Part shown: positions 1-11,469 of the stretch, piece by piece | Layout: every line of letters starts with the position of its first letter | Numbering within the stretch: position 1 is the first letter of the stretch | Translations under genes and position numbers: made by a program | Assembly: GCA_947396885.1 (NCBI GenBank) | Contig: OX377202.1 | Location: forward strand, 12,462,001 to 12,526,000 | DNA length: 64,000 bases | Origin: Heligmosomoides polygyrus polygyrus | Taxonomy: Eukaryota > Nematoda > Chromadorea > Rhabditida > Heligmosomidae | Reading direction: 5' to 3' | Notes under the pieces: model-generated | What the model saw: only the letters and a program-made list of their open reading frames with translations | Database searches by the model: none | Told to the model about the DNA's origin: nothing

Positions 1-18
1 TACACGAAAAATCGATAT

Positions 19-218
19 NNNNNNNNNNNNNNNNNNNNNNNNNNNNNNNNNNNNNNNNNNNNNNNNNNNNNNNNNNNNNNNNNNNNNNNNNNNNNNNNNN
101 NNNNNNNNNNNNNNNNNNNNNNNNNNNNNNNNNNNNNNNNNNNNNNNNNNNNNNNNNNNNNNNNNNNNNNNNNNNNNNNNNNNNNNNNNNNNNNNNNNNN
201 NNNNNNNNNNNNNNNNNN
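19..218. other. Assembly gap (200 N)
   Basis: A run of exactly 200 N, the same length as the other two gaps in the window. It is a scaffold placeholder, so its true length is unknown. Only 18 bases precede it. Confidence 0.99.
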
Positions 219-1600
219 TATGTACATGGAAGCAATAAAAATGAATAAAAAAGAGAAGTTTTTGACCCCTTCATCAGTTCTTAGATAATGAGGTTACTCC
301 AAAACATTTATTTTACATGCAGTCCATTGTAGGAAGATTTTCTCAAACGTTCTACGAAAACGGTACATCCATGGAGGTGCAGGTCTAGCTCTAGCAAGAA
401 GTTTCGATTTTGTCTGTAGATTTTTGCGTCTGTTTTACGAATTTAGCATAACTCTACAGAAACAAGAAGAAATTGAAAAACCCAAAGCATAATCGAACCC
501 CAAACAAATGTGCTGTACGGTATGGTACTAGGTGGTTCAAGAAAAAAAAAATCGGAGTGGTCAATTACTTTAAAGTCGTAAAGGAGACAGACAGTGGCGC
601 ATTATACACGGAGGAATTAAGGAAGGATAAAAAGGATTGACCACTTTTATATATGACGAGAAATGCCCTTTTCAAATTGAATCTGCGTTACTTGGTTGGC
701 AAAGGCAAGAATACTCATTGCTGGAAAATTTGATTCGATTAAAATTTGCTCAGCGTTCCGTGGCTTATTTTATTCTCTTCTCTTTTATTTGGTCTGCAGT
801 AAGGACGTTTCAGGATAAAGGGGACTATTCTGTGAGACAGGAAGATCTGTGGACTTCGTAAATGTTTTCCGAGGACGAACTGTAGCAAAGAATTCGTTGT
901 GGCCTTTGTCTAACCTGAATACTTCATTGAAACATTATGTAGTTTTCCGAAATAATTATGACAGTATAGAGGAATGTTTTAGGCTGTAAGAGTCTAACTA
1001 GAGAGCCTAAGTTTTGCAAAAAGATTTGTCAACACAAAATAAAACGCTCAAAAACTTTCTGACTTTCCACATGCTAAACGAAGAAGGCGCAGTGAGAAAC
1101 TTGTTATTTTAGAAGTCCTATTGTTACTGTTTGGTTATAGAATCTTAATGATTCTTCTCCTCTAGCAATTTGTATTTATGACAGATGGACTGTTGGTATT
1201 TTTTGTGAAGATGAAGACATAGACATATAAACGCCATGTAGATGGTGTCGAAAAAATATCGCTAAGGAAAAAGATCTCGCTTATTACATACTAAAATACG
1301 GCCAAACCTTCCGCAGCTAAGTAAGATTTTATTTAACGATTTTATCGAATTTAACGCAAAATCTTTCATTAAAAATAGTCGTTAAAAATTTACCGAAAAA
1401 AAAATTAACGCACATTGCTGGTAACACCGTCCTCCACCTTTTATAATTTCTAGCTTTCTTCGTGTCTTGAGAAAGACGAATTTGACGAAACGTCGGCTGC
1501 AATAGAAGATTTATATCAAACCTGGTAGTCGAAGACGATTGAAAAAGTCTACGCGCAAAATACCCAGATTTCAAGAACGTCGATCATCGAGACTGCTCCC
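219..1600. other. Unassigned intergenic DNA
   Basis: AT-rich sequence with only short, stop-interrupted reading frames. I see no splice-linked exons, RNA gene or known mobile element. Positions 1325-1410 hold a low-complexity stretch rich in TTTAACGA/TTAACG words, which recurs at 13545-13660. Confidence 0.5.
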
Positions 1601-1612
1601 AGAAACTGAGGC

Positions 1613-1905
1613 CTACGAAGCTCAGAGCTACGGGAGAATTCGCAATTAGCAGATCCGCTGCAGTACACGAAGGTGTCCAAATATCGCTGGGCCGGACACC
1701 TGCTTCGACGAAAGGACGATAGATGGAGTCTCCGTGTCACAGAATGGCTCCCGAAAGACCATAAGGGACCTCTGGGACGACCGCCAACGCGATGGGCAGA
1801 CTCATTCTCAAGATCTTGCGGAGAACGGAGTTTACCTCACTGGTTGCAAGCAGCCAGAGATCGAGCGGTCTGGAAGATTCGTGGTCCCCGCTGAGAAGGC
1901 CTCCA
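1613..1905 (+). pseudogene. Non-LTR retrotransposon ORF2 C-terminal relic (RTE/BovB-like)
   Basis: About 95 codons are open from roughly 1616 to a stop near 1893. Seen in the sequence are KYRWAGHLLRR, then DDRW, then a proline-bearing W-P segment, GRPPTRWAD, and a terminal ARDRAVW motif. This order is the conserved tail downstream of the reverse transcriptase in RTE-like LINE ORF2 proteins. The endonuclease and reverse transcriptase domains are absent, so the copy is 5'-truncated or decayed. The frame upstream breaks at a stop near 1607. Assignment to RTE rather than another non-LTR clade rests on motif memory and is less certain than assignment to LINEs. Confidence 0.7.
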
Positions 1906-2080
1906 GCCGACAAAAGGACCATCAAAGCATCAAAGTATCAGAGTAGGTAGTTTTGCTGCAATAGTTATGGGCCCCTTATGCTTTCGCGTCTAAATTGTAA
2001 CCCTTATTACATTGTATCAAGCCTTGTGGATAAGCCATGTAGCCCACTTTCGTTCATCTTTGATGCCTTGCGTGCACAGG

Positions 2081-2600
2081 TCATTTACGTTGTAGACAGC
2101 TCGTGTTCCAAGCGCTGTCATGCAGTTCCCCACTATCAGCTGTCGGCTCCCCGATGAGATAAGACCCGGAAGACATCAGCACGAGGTTCGAATTTTGTGT
2201 ACATTTGAGCCACCTATGCTGCACATTTTTTTTTGTGTCCTGTCTTTCAACGTCCCAAAGTATACTGTAGGGAACTACAACCATGGATTATAGTTGCCTC
2301 TGTGTGAGATAACGTTATGGTTAACGAAGAAGACCCAGGATTCATCTCTCGTGACGACATTCTCGAGAAAGTCCTTGTTACGAACTCGGCGTAGAACACG
2401 CTGACTGATGGAAGCCATTGCTTTCCCTTCACTGCAATCATAGTATTTATATACGCTCAGAAGCAACTTGCCACGTATTCGAGACATTCTAGAATGTTTG
2501 TGCTTCAAGTACGTTTCACCCAACAGCCCTTGGAAGTTCCTGTTAAATCTTGAAACATTTTCAGAATTTCTGGCGCAAGACTTTTCACCAACCAAATAAT
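2081..2600 (-). pseudogene. Decayed mariner-like transposase fragment
   Basis: On the minus strand, about 100 codons (2595 down to 2275) end with FLENVVTRDESWVFF, which matches the region around the first catalytic Asp of mariner transposases (normally TGDESW-V). The frame then hits a stop, and a second frame continues with SILWDVER, resembling the next conserved block (S-V-F-W-D). At least one frameshift is therefore present, and the second and third catalytic blocks are not recognisable downstream. I did not find terminal inverted repeats. It is a dead relic. The family call rests on two short motifs. Confidence 0.55.
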
Positions 2601-2839
2601 TTATGGATCGCCTTATAGAGATTAGACTTTATTAGAAAAGAAGTTAAAAAAGGGCTCGTTTCACCATAGATTTCAGTCGAAACTGTATTAAGTACACGCT
2701 TTAGGTAGAAGCACAGTTGTTTATCCATGTGCAACATTTTTGCATATAGATACGGTACTGAATAAAGATTAACGCTAGTCCTGATCTATCCCTTTGTGAG
2801 GTAGGCCATGCTTTCGACTTCTTCTTATCACCAAGGACA

Positions 2840-2965
2840 GAGTGGTTGAATGCCCATTTTGTCTCTGCAATGACTTGGCCAGTCGATGAAGAAGTTAGCG
2901 TTTTATCCTTCGTAGACAAGTCTGGTACCGAATGGTCGACCCAGGAGAGGGAAGGGTACAAACGA
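2840..2965 (-). repeat. tRNA-derived SINE, internal fragment
   Basis: Matches the middle of the window's common SINE in reverse orientation: the segment around the two-fold 'tctggtacc' and 'ggtcggtga' positions, and the 'tggccagccgatgaa' block. Both ends are missing, so it is a decayed copy. Confidence 0.55.
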
Positions 2966-3179
2966 GCTACACACGCGATAGACGAGATATTGGAGGTGAT
3001 TCTCCCTTTTTGTAGGTTCACGTTTGCGTCAAATCTGTGTCAACGAGACCGCGTCGTGGGAAATGAATGTCCGATCGAGCGTGCACGGTGTCTGGGGCCA
3101 TTTTTAACAGCCTATTTCCAAGCCTCGATAGCTGAAGTAGCGCGAGACCGCTCCACAAATGACGTCTTCACCAAGGGAT

Positions 3180-3600
3180 TAAGACGAAGCTTCGCAAGAG
3201 CAATCTACCCGACCTGCGACCGGTGTCGCTTGCCAGCACGGCTTCACCAAGTGTGAGAACGGCCAGGTCTCCGTCGCTCCTGCCCGTGGACCATCACACC
3301 GCGCAGAATCGATGGCGGCTTGGCGGCAGGCCTGTCAGGCCTATTCGCAGGCCTGGCCTGCCCGACGACCTCCCTGGCGTTCGTGGACGCCCAGGCGCTC
3401 CCTCGATCGATCCGTGGCCGCCGTCAGGCCCACACACGCCGGCCAGCTCCAGCCGGCTGGCGCGCGCCGCTGTCAGCGGCGCCATGGCGTCAAAAAACTC
3501 GACGGCGCCCTTCCACCACGTTCGGCTCCACGTCGTCCGGTTCACTACCGTTCGCCGACGTGCCTGAGCTGTATTTCGGGCCTTAGCCCCGCCTAACTGC
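3180..3600. other. GC-rich island, no recognised product
   Basis: About 400 bp of markedly GC-rich sequence inside AT-richer DNA. It is open in several frames on both strands, which GC-rich DNA produces by chance through lack of TAA and TAG. The translations are Pro/Arg/Ser-rich with no recognisable domain. It could be the untranslated or gag-like part of a retroelement, or a CpG-type promoter segment. Neither is supported further. Confidence 0.35.
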
Positions 3601-4076
3601 GTTGTTTCCTCGAATAAGATTTCGTCATTTTTCATTCTTTGAGTCGTTAGTTTCATTCATTTTTCCCGTTTTAATTTAATTTTTGCTTTTCTTTAAAGCC
3701 TTAGGAATTTGGCGACTGTTCGGCTCTGAACTATCGTATCAGCAGCCGCTTTTTTACCATTCCTTCACAAAGAAAGGGATGAATTAAAGCTGTAGAAGGC
3801 CACTTAACCTATAGAAATGTAAAATAAAATGTAATGAATAATAAATAAATAATAATAAAAGGTAAACGAATAGAAATGTGAAAATGTGATGAATAATAGG
3901 TAGATAAGCAAATAATAAAAATTGGATAAAATTAATTGACTGAAAAAGATTGAATATACTAAGGAATGATAGCGCGTGGTAGCGGATTTGAAGGGAATAA
4001 CTGATAAATAAACAATAATAATTGAATAAAACTAATTGACTGAAAAATTATGAATATACTGAGGAAAATTAACAGG
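3600..4076. other. AT-rich unassigned DNA with imperfect duplicated segment
   Basis: A/T-rich sequence in which a phrase around 'aataataaaa...gattgaatatactaagga' is repeated imperfectly (about 3835-3965 and 3995-4070). No gene is visible. Confidence 0.4.
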
Positions 4077-4391
4077 TCACTTGGTAGCGCAGTTGGAATA
4101 GGGGTCGGCTTTCGTCTGCACCCCGATTCAAGGTTCCTGGTTCGGGTTTCGCCCAAGCCAGCCGAGGCTACCATCCCTCCGTCGTGAGTGATTTGGTACT
4201 AGACTTGTATGGGAAGGAAAAATACTGACTTGTCCATCGGCTGGCTACCGCAAATCGTTGTGTAGGCAAATACACATTTAAATTGCCTCTACGATATTCG
4301 TAGAAGTGGAATGCTCGGCGCATCCTAAAATGGATTGAGTGACGCCTTCATTTATTGCATTCTTCATATTCCAAGGAAAAATAAAGGTAAG
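4077..4391 (+). repeat. tRNA-derived SINE copy (diverged)
   Basis: Starts with a TGGTAGCGCAGTTGG-type A box and has a B box (GGTTCGGGTTTC) about 45 nt downstream. The SINE body follows ('catcggctgg', 'gcaaatcgttgtg', 'cgtagaagtggaatgc') to a 'ttgagtgacgcc' end. It is more diverged from the consensus than most copies here. Confidence 0.75.
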
Positions 4392-4862
4392 GAAAAATAA
4401 TTTTGGGCTGTCACACGTCGATAAGCTGTTAAGGCAAAACTTTTTGCTGAAGCGGGTCCTGAACTCGAGTCTCTCTGCTTTGGTGTGGAAATAATCAGCT
4501 TATGTGGAACCGGCAACGTTATCTCGTGTGCTCGTTATTCTCGAATATTGGTCTCACTCCACTTTATGCGTAATTCTGTTCTCCTGTTCACCTCTTAGTT
4601 GGTTACATTTGGGCATTTCTCCTCCTTCCAATGTTCTACCATGAGCTGACCTTTCACTCTCAGGTGTTGGAAGCCTATGGAATAATTGTTGCTTTATTTT
4701 TGTCACTAAATACTTAAAAATCTAGATTTTTGTTGCTTGGCTTCCAGTTGTACGTCCCACGCGGGTCGTGATTGTATCCAAAGATTGAACATCAAGCAGT
4801 AAATGTGGAAGCTCAACAAGCCCACGGTGTTGAATGGATTTTACTTGTGATAATTTTTACTT

Positions 4863-5122
4863 GGGCGCCGGGTGTCACGTGCACCCGATACCAGGTTGCC
4901 GGTTCGGGAGGCCAACCGAGCCTTCCATCCCTCCGGGGTCGGTTATTCGGCACCAGTCTTGTCTTGGAAGGATAGAGAGCTGACCTGTTCATCGGCTGGC
5001 CACCGCAAGTTATTGTATGGCCATATACGCATTCAGATCGCTTCCACGATATCCCGTAGAGGTAGAATGCGTGGCGCATCCCGGAAAGCGATTGAGTAAC
5101 GCCGCCCTTTATCCTTTATCCT
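4863..5122 (+). repeat. tRNA-derived SINE copy, 5'-truncated
   Basis: Begins inside the tRNA-like head ('ggcgccgggtgtcacgtgca') and so lacks the A box. The B-box region is altered. The body and the 3' tail ending in TTTATCC repeats are intact. Confidence 0.8.
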
Positions 5123-5221
5123 AATTTCTACTTCACCATCAGTCTTTAGCAGCTTTTCGTAGTTTTCTTGTTGATTAATTTAAAAGTGTGGAAGTAAAGG
5201 TGAGTGTTTGTTAATCCAGTT

Positions 5222-5410
5222 GTGGAATGCGCCGCGCATTCTACTTCTACAGTACATCGTTAAGGTCACTTGAATGCATTTTTGGCCTCTGCAATGACTT
5301 CAGGTGAACAGTCGGTGAATAGGTCACGTTTGGTACCAGTTCATCGATCCCTAATGGACGGAAAGCTTGGTTGATTTGCGGGGGATCTGAACCAAGAATC
5401 CTAAATCGGA
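5222..5410 (-). repeat. tRNA-derived SINE fragment
   Basis: The reverse-orientation SINE body starts at 'tggaatgcgccgcgcattc' and runs to a degenerate head. The TTTATCC tail and the A box are not recognisable. Confidence 0.6.
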
Positions 5411-5897
5411 ATGCACGCAGCAGCTGGTGCGTCCTTCGACTGTGCTATCACCCGCCCCACTTACTTTTTATTCTTTTTTCTTTATTTACTCGATTAATCG
5501 TTGATTTGTGCAGAAAAACAACTCTCATAGAGTTTTTTTGGTTGTCCTTTTATATTTGTCGATGCCTTGTCGCGTTCGAAAGACTAAATTTTCTGATGAT
5601 TTTCCGTGACCAGTTCTCCCTTGTCTGCGTGGTGCGATGCTGGCTCGTCAGGATCTACTCTCGTTAATTTCTTGCTTCTCGACCTTTCTCATTGTTGCTC
5701 TGTTTAATTAGGCTTCTGTGTTTGGTAATACTTGGTTAGCTGACAGTGTACGTGGTGGTAATGCTATGTTGTGCGCTTCAAAAGACAAAATGTTGTAACT
5801 ATGAAATGTGCCTTATCCGTATCCTTCATAAGTGTAGAATATACTCGCTTTGATCCGTATTTCTCACCCCATTAGGTGATAAGTTTCAATTTCGGTC
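5411..5897. other. Unassigned DNA
   Basis: A 98-codon open stretch lies at 5371-5667 (+), but it overlaps the SINE fragment at its start and has a hydrophobic, low-complexity translation with no domain. I see no supported gene. Confidence 0.4.
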
Positions 5898-6096
5898 CAT
5901 GTCGCGAAGGTGAGCAGCACTAGGAGGCGGGAACACGCCAGCCAATCATAGCGAAGCGGAACATCTATCAACACATATGTACGTCAACCAATCAGCGTTC
6001 TGACCATGCGTGCCCTGACTAAATGACACGCCCATCAGTGCAGTCTGATTGGCTGGTGCGCTCATACCTGCCATTGCTGCCCACCTTCGCGACATG
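5898..6096. repeat. MITE, CATGTCGCG family, copy 1
   Basis: About 200 bp bounded by CATGTCGCGAAGGTGAGCAG and its reverse complement. The arms pair well inward ('ccaatca...tgattgg'). Two more copies occur at 8442-8636 and 10854-11047. There is no coding capacity. The terminal inverted repeats identify a non-autonomous DNA transposon of unknown superfamily. Confidence 0.8.
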
Positions 6097-6451
6097 TATC
6101 CTATTTTCTCCCGTAAAAGTCGCTCTTATGATCTCCATGCGTGACAGCAATAGATTCGTATTCAAAACAGTGATTGGCTAAAAGTAGCTGGGAAAATGTG
6201 AGAAATGGTCTATAGAGACTAAAGAGTTGGGGCCTGATACATAGCCCACAGTCAGGCTACAAGGCTACAAGGTCCAGTTCGAGTAAATAGCGGTGGGCTC
6301 ATCTCGAAATCTGGACACCTTCGCTGAATCAAGACACAGCTTGAAAAAGCTTCTACGATGTCATGAGCGCAGTTAGAATGCATGGCGCATCTCGAAGGAT
6401 TCAAAATGCTCGGGTCAATATCCTTTATATCCTTTCTCCATGTCCCTTTAC

Positions 6452-6730
6452 GGGCGCGAGTAGCGCAGTCGGAGGAGGTGCCGGCTGTTGCGTGCTCCCG
6501 ATACCAGGCCTTTGCCCCGCCCGGGCCAACCAAGCATTCCTTCCCTCCTGGGTCGATGAATTGGTACCACCCTTGTCTGGGAAAGATAAGGCGCTGGCTT
6601 GTTCGTAGTTTGGCCACCGCAAGTCATTTCATAGCCAACTACGACACGACATGGCTTCCATGGCATCCCGTAGGAGTAGAATGCGTGGCGCATCCCAAAT
6701 TTGATTGAGTAACCCCTTTATCCTTTACCA
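6452..6730 (+). repeat. tRNA-derived SINE copy
   Basis: Head GGGCGCGAGTAGCGCAGTCG with the A box. The B box is damaged ('ccaggcctttgccccgcc'). The body and 'ttgagtaacccctttatcctttacc' tail are present. Confidence 0.8.
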
Positions 6731-6828
6731 TTTATGTTGTCGTTTAAGTCCCTTCGCTAAGTTGCCTCTGCTATGTGGTTACATTATATATAGTAAAAAG
6801 GTTAACCATCGGCGTGGGTCAGCACCTT

Positions 6829-6990
6829 CAAGGGGTGCGCCACGCATTCTACTTTCATGAGGTATCACAGCCACAGTCTGAATGCGTGGTTCGCCTATAC
6901 AATGACTTGCGATCGTTAGCTAATGTGCAGAGTTTTGCCTCTCTCTGGAAACTTGAGTAGCAATTCATCAAGCAAGAAGAGATGGAAGGT
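6829..6990 (-). repeat. tRNA-derived SINE fragment
   Basis: Starts with the SINE 3' block 'gtgcgccacgcattctac' in reverse orientation, then diverges. Only the 3' half can be recognised. Confidence 0.5.
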
Positions 6991-6999
6991 GTGGTCGGC

Positions 7000-7929
7000 C
7001 TTGGAGGAACCTGAGCCATGGATCCATCACAGGAGTGCATAGGAAATTCGGCGCTCGTTAATTAAGTCAGTCGTATATGGAAGGGAACGAACATAATTAG
7101 ACACACCTCTGGGCATTGATGGATAGGTTGCCATCAGCCTAAAAGGTGAGGTCTGCTTCTGGAGGTAATCTCTGGCCTTTCTCAAGCTTCAGCCACAGAA
7201 TAGCTAAATATTCATGAAACGTCGATGTGAGTAACGCTAAGGAATTCCAAGATGATTTGCAACTCGAGCATAATGCGTAATGCCTGGCGCAACCGAAGGG
7301 CTTAGAATAGGTGGCGTTTTCCTCCCAATGTTTTGCTGGAGGTCCCTACCTAGTTTCCGGCGGGCCGCCTTACTTCCGCTATACTACGCTTGAAGGTTGT
7401 GTCTCCTCAACCACTCCACTGCCAGTCATTTCGTTCGTCTTCTGGAAGTGTTCGCCGCCGTGTATGGAGCGAAACGAAGTTACCTCGTTGGATGCTTGTC
7501 GAGCAGCTGTTTTGTTGAGCGAAACGTTGTCTTTCGGTATGCGTCTTGTCGTCGTCTCGTGGGACCTTGGCGGCGGCGCCCATTTTCTCATGAGTCGTCA
7601 ACTCGTCTCTGTCTCGACCGGCTCCGAGTGCTTGGTTGTTCCCTTCAGAAGCCTCGATCTCATCCCATAGACAGCTACGGCTGTATGGGAATCCTTAGCG
7701 TATTCTTCTTTGAGCGTTGCTTAATAGGAACTCACTTGCCATCAGAAGACCTCATATTTCCAGTGGAGCTGTTCTTGTTCCTGACTCCAAGAAAATCGCT
7801 GTGTGGAGATTTTGCGTTCGAACTGCGCGGAGCTCTTATTTTTCTCCTGTGAGCTTAAGCCGTGAATGCACATTATGTTTAAATCCGTAGCGGTTGCAAT
7901 ATCGACGTTACCCGACATGCATATTTAGT
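7000..7929. other. Unassigned DNA
   Basis: Overlapping open stretches of 119 and 151 codons (7311-7852, +) lie in a moderately GC-rich segment. They are in different frames, have no recognisable domain and no consensus splice sites linking them. I regard them as chance frames. Confidence 0.4.
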
Positions 7930-8220
7930 GGGCGCGCTGTAGCGCAGTCGGAAGGGGCACCGGCTGTCACGTGCACATGATCCCGAGTTCTCGGTTAGGG
8001 CTTCCCGCCCAGGCCGATGAAACCCTCCATCCCCTCAGGGTGGGTGAATTTTTATAAGACTTGTCTGGAAAGGACAAAGAGCTGACTTGTTCATCGGCTG
8101 GCCATCGCAGGTCATTGTATGGGCCAAATACGCATTTAATTTATCTGCACATCTCGCAGAGGTAGAATGCTCGGCGTCTCCTAAGTAGAAATTGATCAAC
8201 ACTGTTGTTTATCCTTTACC
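7930..8220 (+). repeat. tRNA-derived SINE copy
   Basis: Head 'gggcgcgctgtagcgcagtcgg' (A box), a degenerate B box, the full body and a tail ending 'tttatcctttacc'. Confidence 0.85.
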
Positions 8221-8247
8221 CATTGCTTATAGTACTGCACCTCTTTG

Positions 8248-8283
8248 TAGGTGTTATTTATTTATTTATTTTTATTTATTTAG
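8248..8283. repeat. (TTTA)n microsatellite
   Basis: Short run of TTTA units with one interruption. A similar run is at 10622-10653. Confidence 0.85.
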
Positions 8284-8441
8284 TGCACTCGAGGTGCGCA
8301 AAAGTCTTGACTAACTACCTAGGATAACGTTAAGACCATAGAGACTACGTAGAAGCAGCTAGAATAATGCTAAATCCAAGTGTTCAGCAAAACAAGTTGT
8401 GAAAGTACCAGTGGACACGAAAACAAGGAGTTAAAACGGTT

Positions 8442-8636
8442 CATGTCGCGAAGATGGGCAGCACTGGGAAATGGTGGCGCTCCAACCAATCATAACCGAG
8501 AAGAGCACCACCCAACAAACGCTAGCCAATCACAACAGTGACCGTACAAGCCCTCTCTGAATGGAATGCCAGTTTGATGCGATCTGATTCGCTGACGCGC
8601 TCCCACCTCCCAGTGCTGCCCATCTTCGCGACATGT
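8442..8636. repeat. MITE, CATGTCGCG family, copy 2
   Basis: Same termini and internal palindromic 'ccaaccaatcata/caatcacaa' layout as 5898-6096, with about 195 bp between matching ends. Confidence 0.8.
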
Positions 8637-8823
8637 ATCACAAAAACAGTTTGTTTGAATTATCAAAGTTTCTAATTCATAGGGAACACTTCGTGAACTG
8701 AGTGAATGTTGGAGAATTGAATCAGAACCAAATTTCTGTCTATTGCTGTTAGTGAGAATAGTCCAGGACAAAGATGGGGCTCCTTTTTGGCAAGTTTCTC
8801 GTAAATGAAGAACGTCAGCGGTA

Positions 8824-9035
8824 GTTTGGAATGCGCCAAGCACTCGACTTCTACGGAATATTGTGGAGGCTTCAACTGCATATTTGGTTTTCGAAAAAAT
8901 TCTGGTCGTCATGCCATGGAAAATGCTCTTTTATAATTTCCAAACAAGTCTGGTACCGATTGATAGACCCCGAAGGGTGAAAAGGCTTGGTTTACCTGCT
9001 CGTGAAATGAACCCTTCATCAATTCGAGGTGCCAT
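8824..9035 (-). repeat. tRNA-derived SINE, interrupted fragment
   Basis: Reverse-orientation SINE 3' block at 8828 ('ggaatgcgccaagcactc') and a middle block near 8945-9000 ('caagtctggtaccgattg'). About 60 bp of unrelated sequence lies between them. Confidence 0.5.
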
Positions 9036-9041
9036 GTGAGG

Positions 9042-9207
9042 GGGCCGGATTCGCCAACGACTTACAGCAATTTAAAGAGAAAATTACAGCCGAAATCCCT
9101 GATAGCGTGGCTTATCAAGCTATACGGCGAGCGATAAGCCGCGTTATCTGAGTTTTCCGCTGTGAATTCTCTGTTGAAGTTGTCTAAGTCGTTCGTGAAA
9201 CCGACCC
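9042..9207. repeat. MITE, GGGCCGGATTCATC family (CWG target)
   Basis: Left end GGGGCCGGATTCGCCAACGA and right end 'cgtgaaaccgacccc'. The internal motif 'ttacagcaattta...gccgaaatccctgatagcg' is shared with eight other copies in the window. No coding capacity. Confidence 0.75.
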
Positions 9208-9257
9208 CAGGTCTCCTCCTTCACTGTCTATTTATCCCTAAGCAAATCTACTCCTGG

Positions 9258-9520
9258 ACACATGGAAGCGCAGTCGTAAGAGCGCTGGTGGTCCAGTGCA
9301 CACCAAGGTTTATGGTTCGAGTTCCGCCCATGTCAGCCAACTTTTCATCGCTCGGAAATTGATGGATTGGTACAAGATTTTTCCGGAATAATAAAGCACT
9401 GGCTTGTCCATCGGCTGCTCATTACAACTCATTGTGCGGTGGGAATGCGCATCCAAATTACCTCCACGATATCCCGTAGAAGTAGGGTGCGTGGCGTATG
9501 CCGAAAGGGATTGACTCACT
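9258..9520 (+). repeat. tRNA-derived SINE copy (diverged)
   Basis: Head 'gaagcgcagtcgtaag' and a B box 'ggttcgagttcc', which is the best match to the Pol III B-box consensus among the copies. The body ends 'gcgtggcgtatgccgaaaggg' with a lost TTTATCC tail. Confidence 0.75.
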
Positions 9521-9587
9521 TCATCTGATACGGTAAAATTCGACATTTCCGCCTCTGTCTAGTGTAACTTTAGTTTTTAGTTCTTAG

Positions 9588-9880
9588 TGGCGAAAAAGGG
9601 CGCAGTCGGAGGAGGCGCCGGCTGTCGCCTGCACCCGATACCAGGTTCCTGGTTCGGATTTCCCGCTCGGGCCAACCAAGCCTTCCATCCCTCCGGGTTC
9701 GGTGAATTGGTACCAGGCTTGTCTGGGAAGGATACAGCGCTGATTTGTTCATCGGCTGGCCACCGCAAGTCATTGTATGGCCAAATACGCATTCAACACG
9801 CCTCCACGATATCCCGTAGAAGTAGAATGCGTGGCGCATCCCAAAGGGGATTGAATAACGCCGTCCTTTATTCTTTTACC
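9588..9880 (+). repeat. tRNA-derived SINE copy
   Basis: The head is altered ('ggcgaaaaagggcgcagtcgg'), so half of the A box is replaced. The B box (GGTTCGGATTTCC), the body and 'gccgtcctttattcttttacc' are present. It lies only 70 bp after the previous copy, in the same orientation. Confidence 0.85.
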
Positions 9881-10287
9881 CTAAGTGGCGAAATCTGGAC
9901 TGACTCGTCTCACTCTGGCCGATGATGTTCGGTCTCCTCTCAGTGCTCATGGCTGGCTGTCTAGCCTTGTTTAATTCGCGCCACGAGCCGGCAATGCGAG
10001 AGGCCGTTGTTTACGCGAGCGGATTGACTCGGGCTCGGGCGGTTGACGTAACACCAAGTGCTTCGTAGATGTTTTCATGCAGCTTCTGCGTTTCGTGAGC
10101 GTTTTCACCAGGAACCAGAGGACGCCAGCTATTTCAGATCGAGCCCTGCCTGCTTTTGCAGAGCGTTGTCAGCTGTTGAACTTTTTCATCGTCTGTGCGG
10201 TACACGTCGTGATTCATTCCCTAGACGCTTTTGCGCGAAGGCAACATCTGGAAAATTCTCTATTTTCTGTTCCTTTTGCTTTCATCG

Positions 10288-10590
10288 TGCGCCTGGAGCG
10301 CAATCGGAGGAGGCGCCGGCTGTCGCGTGCACCCGATACCAGGTTCCTGGTTCGGATTTCTGGCCCAGGCCAACCAAGCCTTCCATCCCTTCGGGGTCGG
10401 TGAATTGGAACCAGACTTGTCTGGGAAGGATACAGCGCTGACTTGTTCATCGGCTGGGCACCGCAAGTCATTGTATGGCCATATACGCATTCAAATCGCC
10501 TCCACGATATCCCCTAGAGGTAGAATGCGTGGCGCATCCCAAAGGGATTGAATAACCCCGTCCTTTATCCTTTATCCTTTATCCTTATCC
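10288..10590 (+). repeat. tRNA-derived SINE copy with long TTTATCC tail
   Basis: Head 'gcgcctggagcgcaatcgg', B box GGTTCGGATTTC, complete body, and a tail of four consecutive TTTATCC-type units, the clearest example of this tail. Confidence 0.88.
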
Positions 10591-10621
10591 CTTTTACTTC
10601 GTCAAGCTGTACCATTTCTTC

Positions 10622-10653
10622 CTTCCTTTATTTATTTATTTATTTATTTATTT
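10622..10653. repeat. (TTTA)n microsatellite
   Basis: About seven ATTT units directly downstream of the SINE tail. Confidence 0.85.
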
Positions 10654-10781
10654 GAGGCCTAGACGGATGTCTAAAGTAAAAATATGAACAAAAGCATCAC
10701 TTAAAGAACAAATGGGTACTAACCACACCTCTTTTATAATATACAAGCAAAAAAAAACACAGTAAAGCGCTCGCGACATAT

Positions 10782-10815
10782 TATTGGGTTGGCAACTAAG
10801 TTCGTGGACTCTCAA
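10782..10815. repeat. Possible mariner terminal-repeat relic
   Basis: TTGGGTTGGCAACTAAGTTC preceded by TA resembles the terminal inverted repeat of many mariner elements. No matching inverted end or transposase is visible nearby, so it would be a solo end. Confidence 0.4.
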
Positions 10816-10853
10816 GCACCTTTAACAAAAGTGTTTGTTATCAAGTAACGGTA

Positions 10854-11047
10854 CATGTCGCGTAGGTGAGCAGCATTGGTAGGTGGAAGCGCGTCAGCTA
10901 ATAATAACCAATCAGAGCACACCCCGAACACATGCCAGCCCATCAGGATATCGACTGAAAACGCTCTCTGTGAAAGGCATGTCCATTCAATGTGGTCTGA
11001 TTGGTTTAGACGTTCCCACCTACCAATGCTGCTCACCTACGCGACAT
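10854..11047. repeat. MITE, CATGTCGCG family, copy 3
   Basis: About 195 bp with termini CATGTCGCGTAGGTGAGCAG and its reverse complement. Confidence 0.8.
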
Positions 11048-11469
11048 AAGCCCAAATAACTAATAACAACCCTCAATCGATGTAAAATCCGTTGGAACGC
11101 AGAACTACTGTGATAGCTTTCTCAATAGAGGTATGTAAGCAGCTATAGTGCCAGCATACGTGCTGTCAAGCTCGGATTTCCTCCGATGGCGCTAATTACA
11201 GCTCTACGATCACAGTCAGTCGACTGTCGGTGCGTCACTTGCCTTGATTTTCAACGGTCCTTTCACGCATCCTCTTGAACATTTAAACTGTGTCTGTCGT
11301 TGGAGAACTCCATCTCCTACAGCTGCACATATGTCCTGACGGACTACAGTTGCAGAGTGGCCGAACTGGTACTCATGAAGAAGATGTTCGCGAAGAGCGG
11401 CTATATGTCCTTTCATTTCAGACAAAGAATTCCCACTAAACCAGAATGGCAGGACAGCAGTAGTTTCGA

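Noticed and set aside
9570..9839. Conserved-looking 80-110-residue 'proteins' such as the one read on the minus strand here, recurring at more than ten places.
   Set aside because: All coincide with copies of the tRNA-derived SINE. The similarity is that of the repeat, and the A/B boxes and tail show it is not a protein family.
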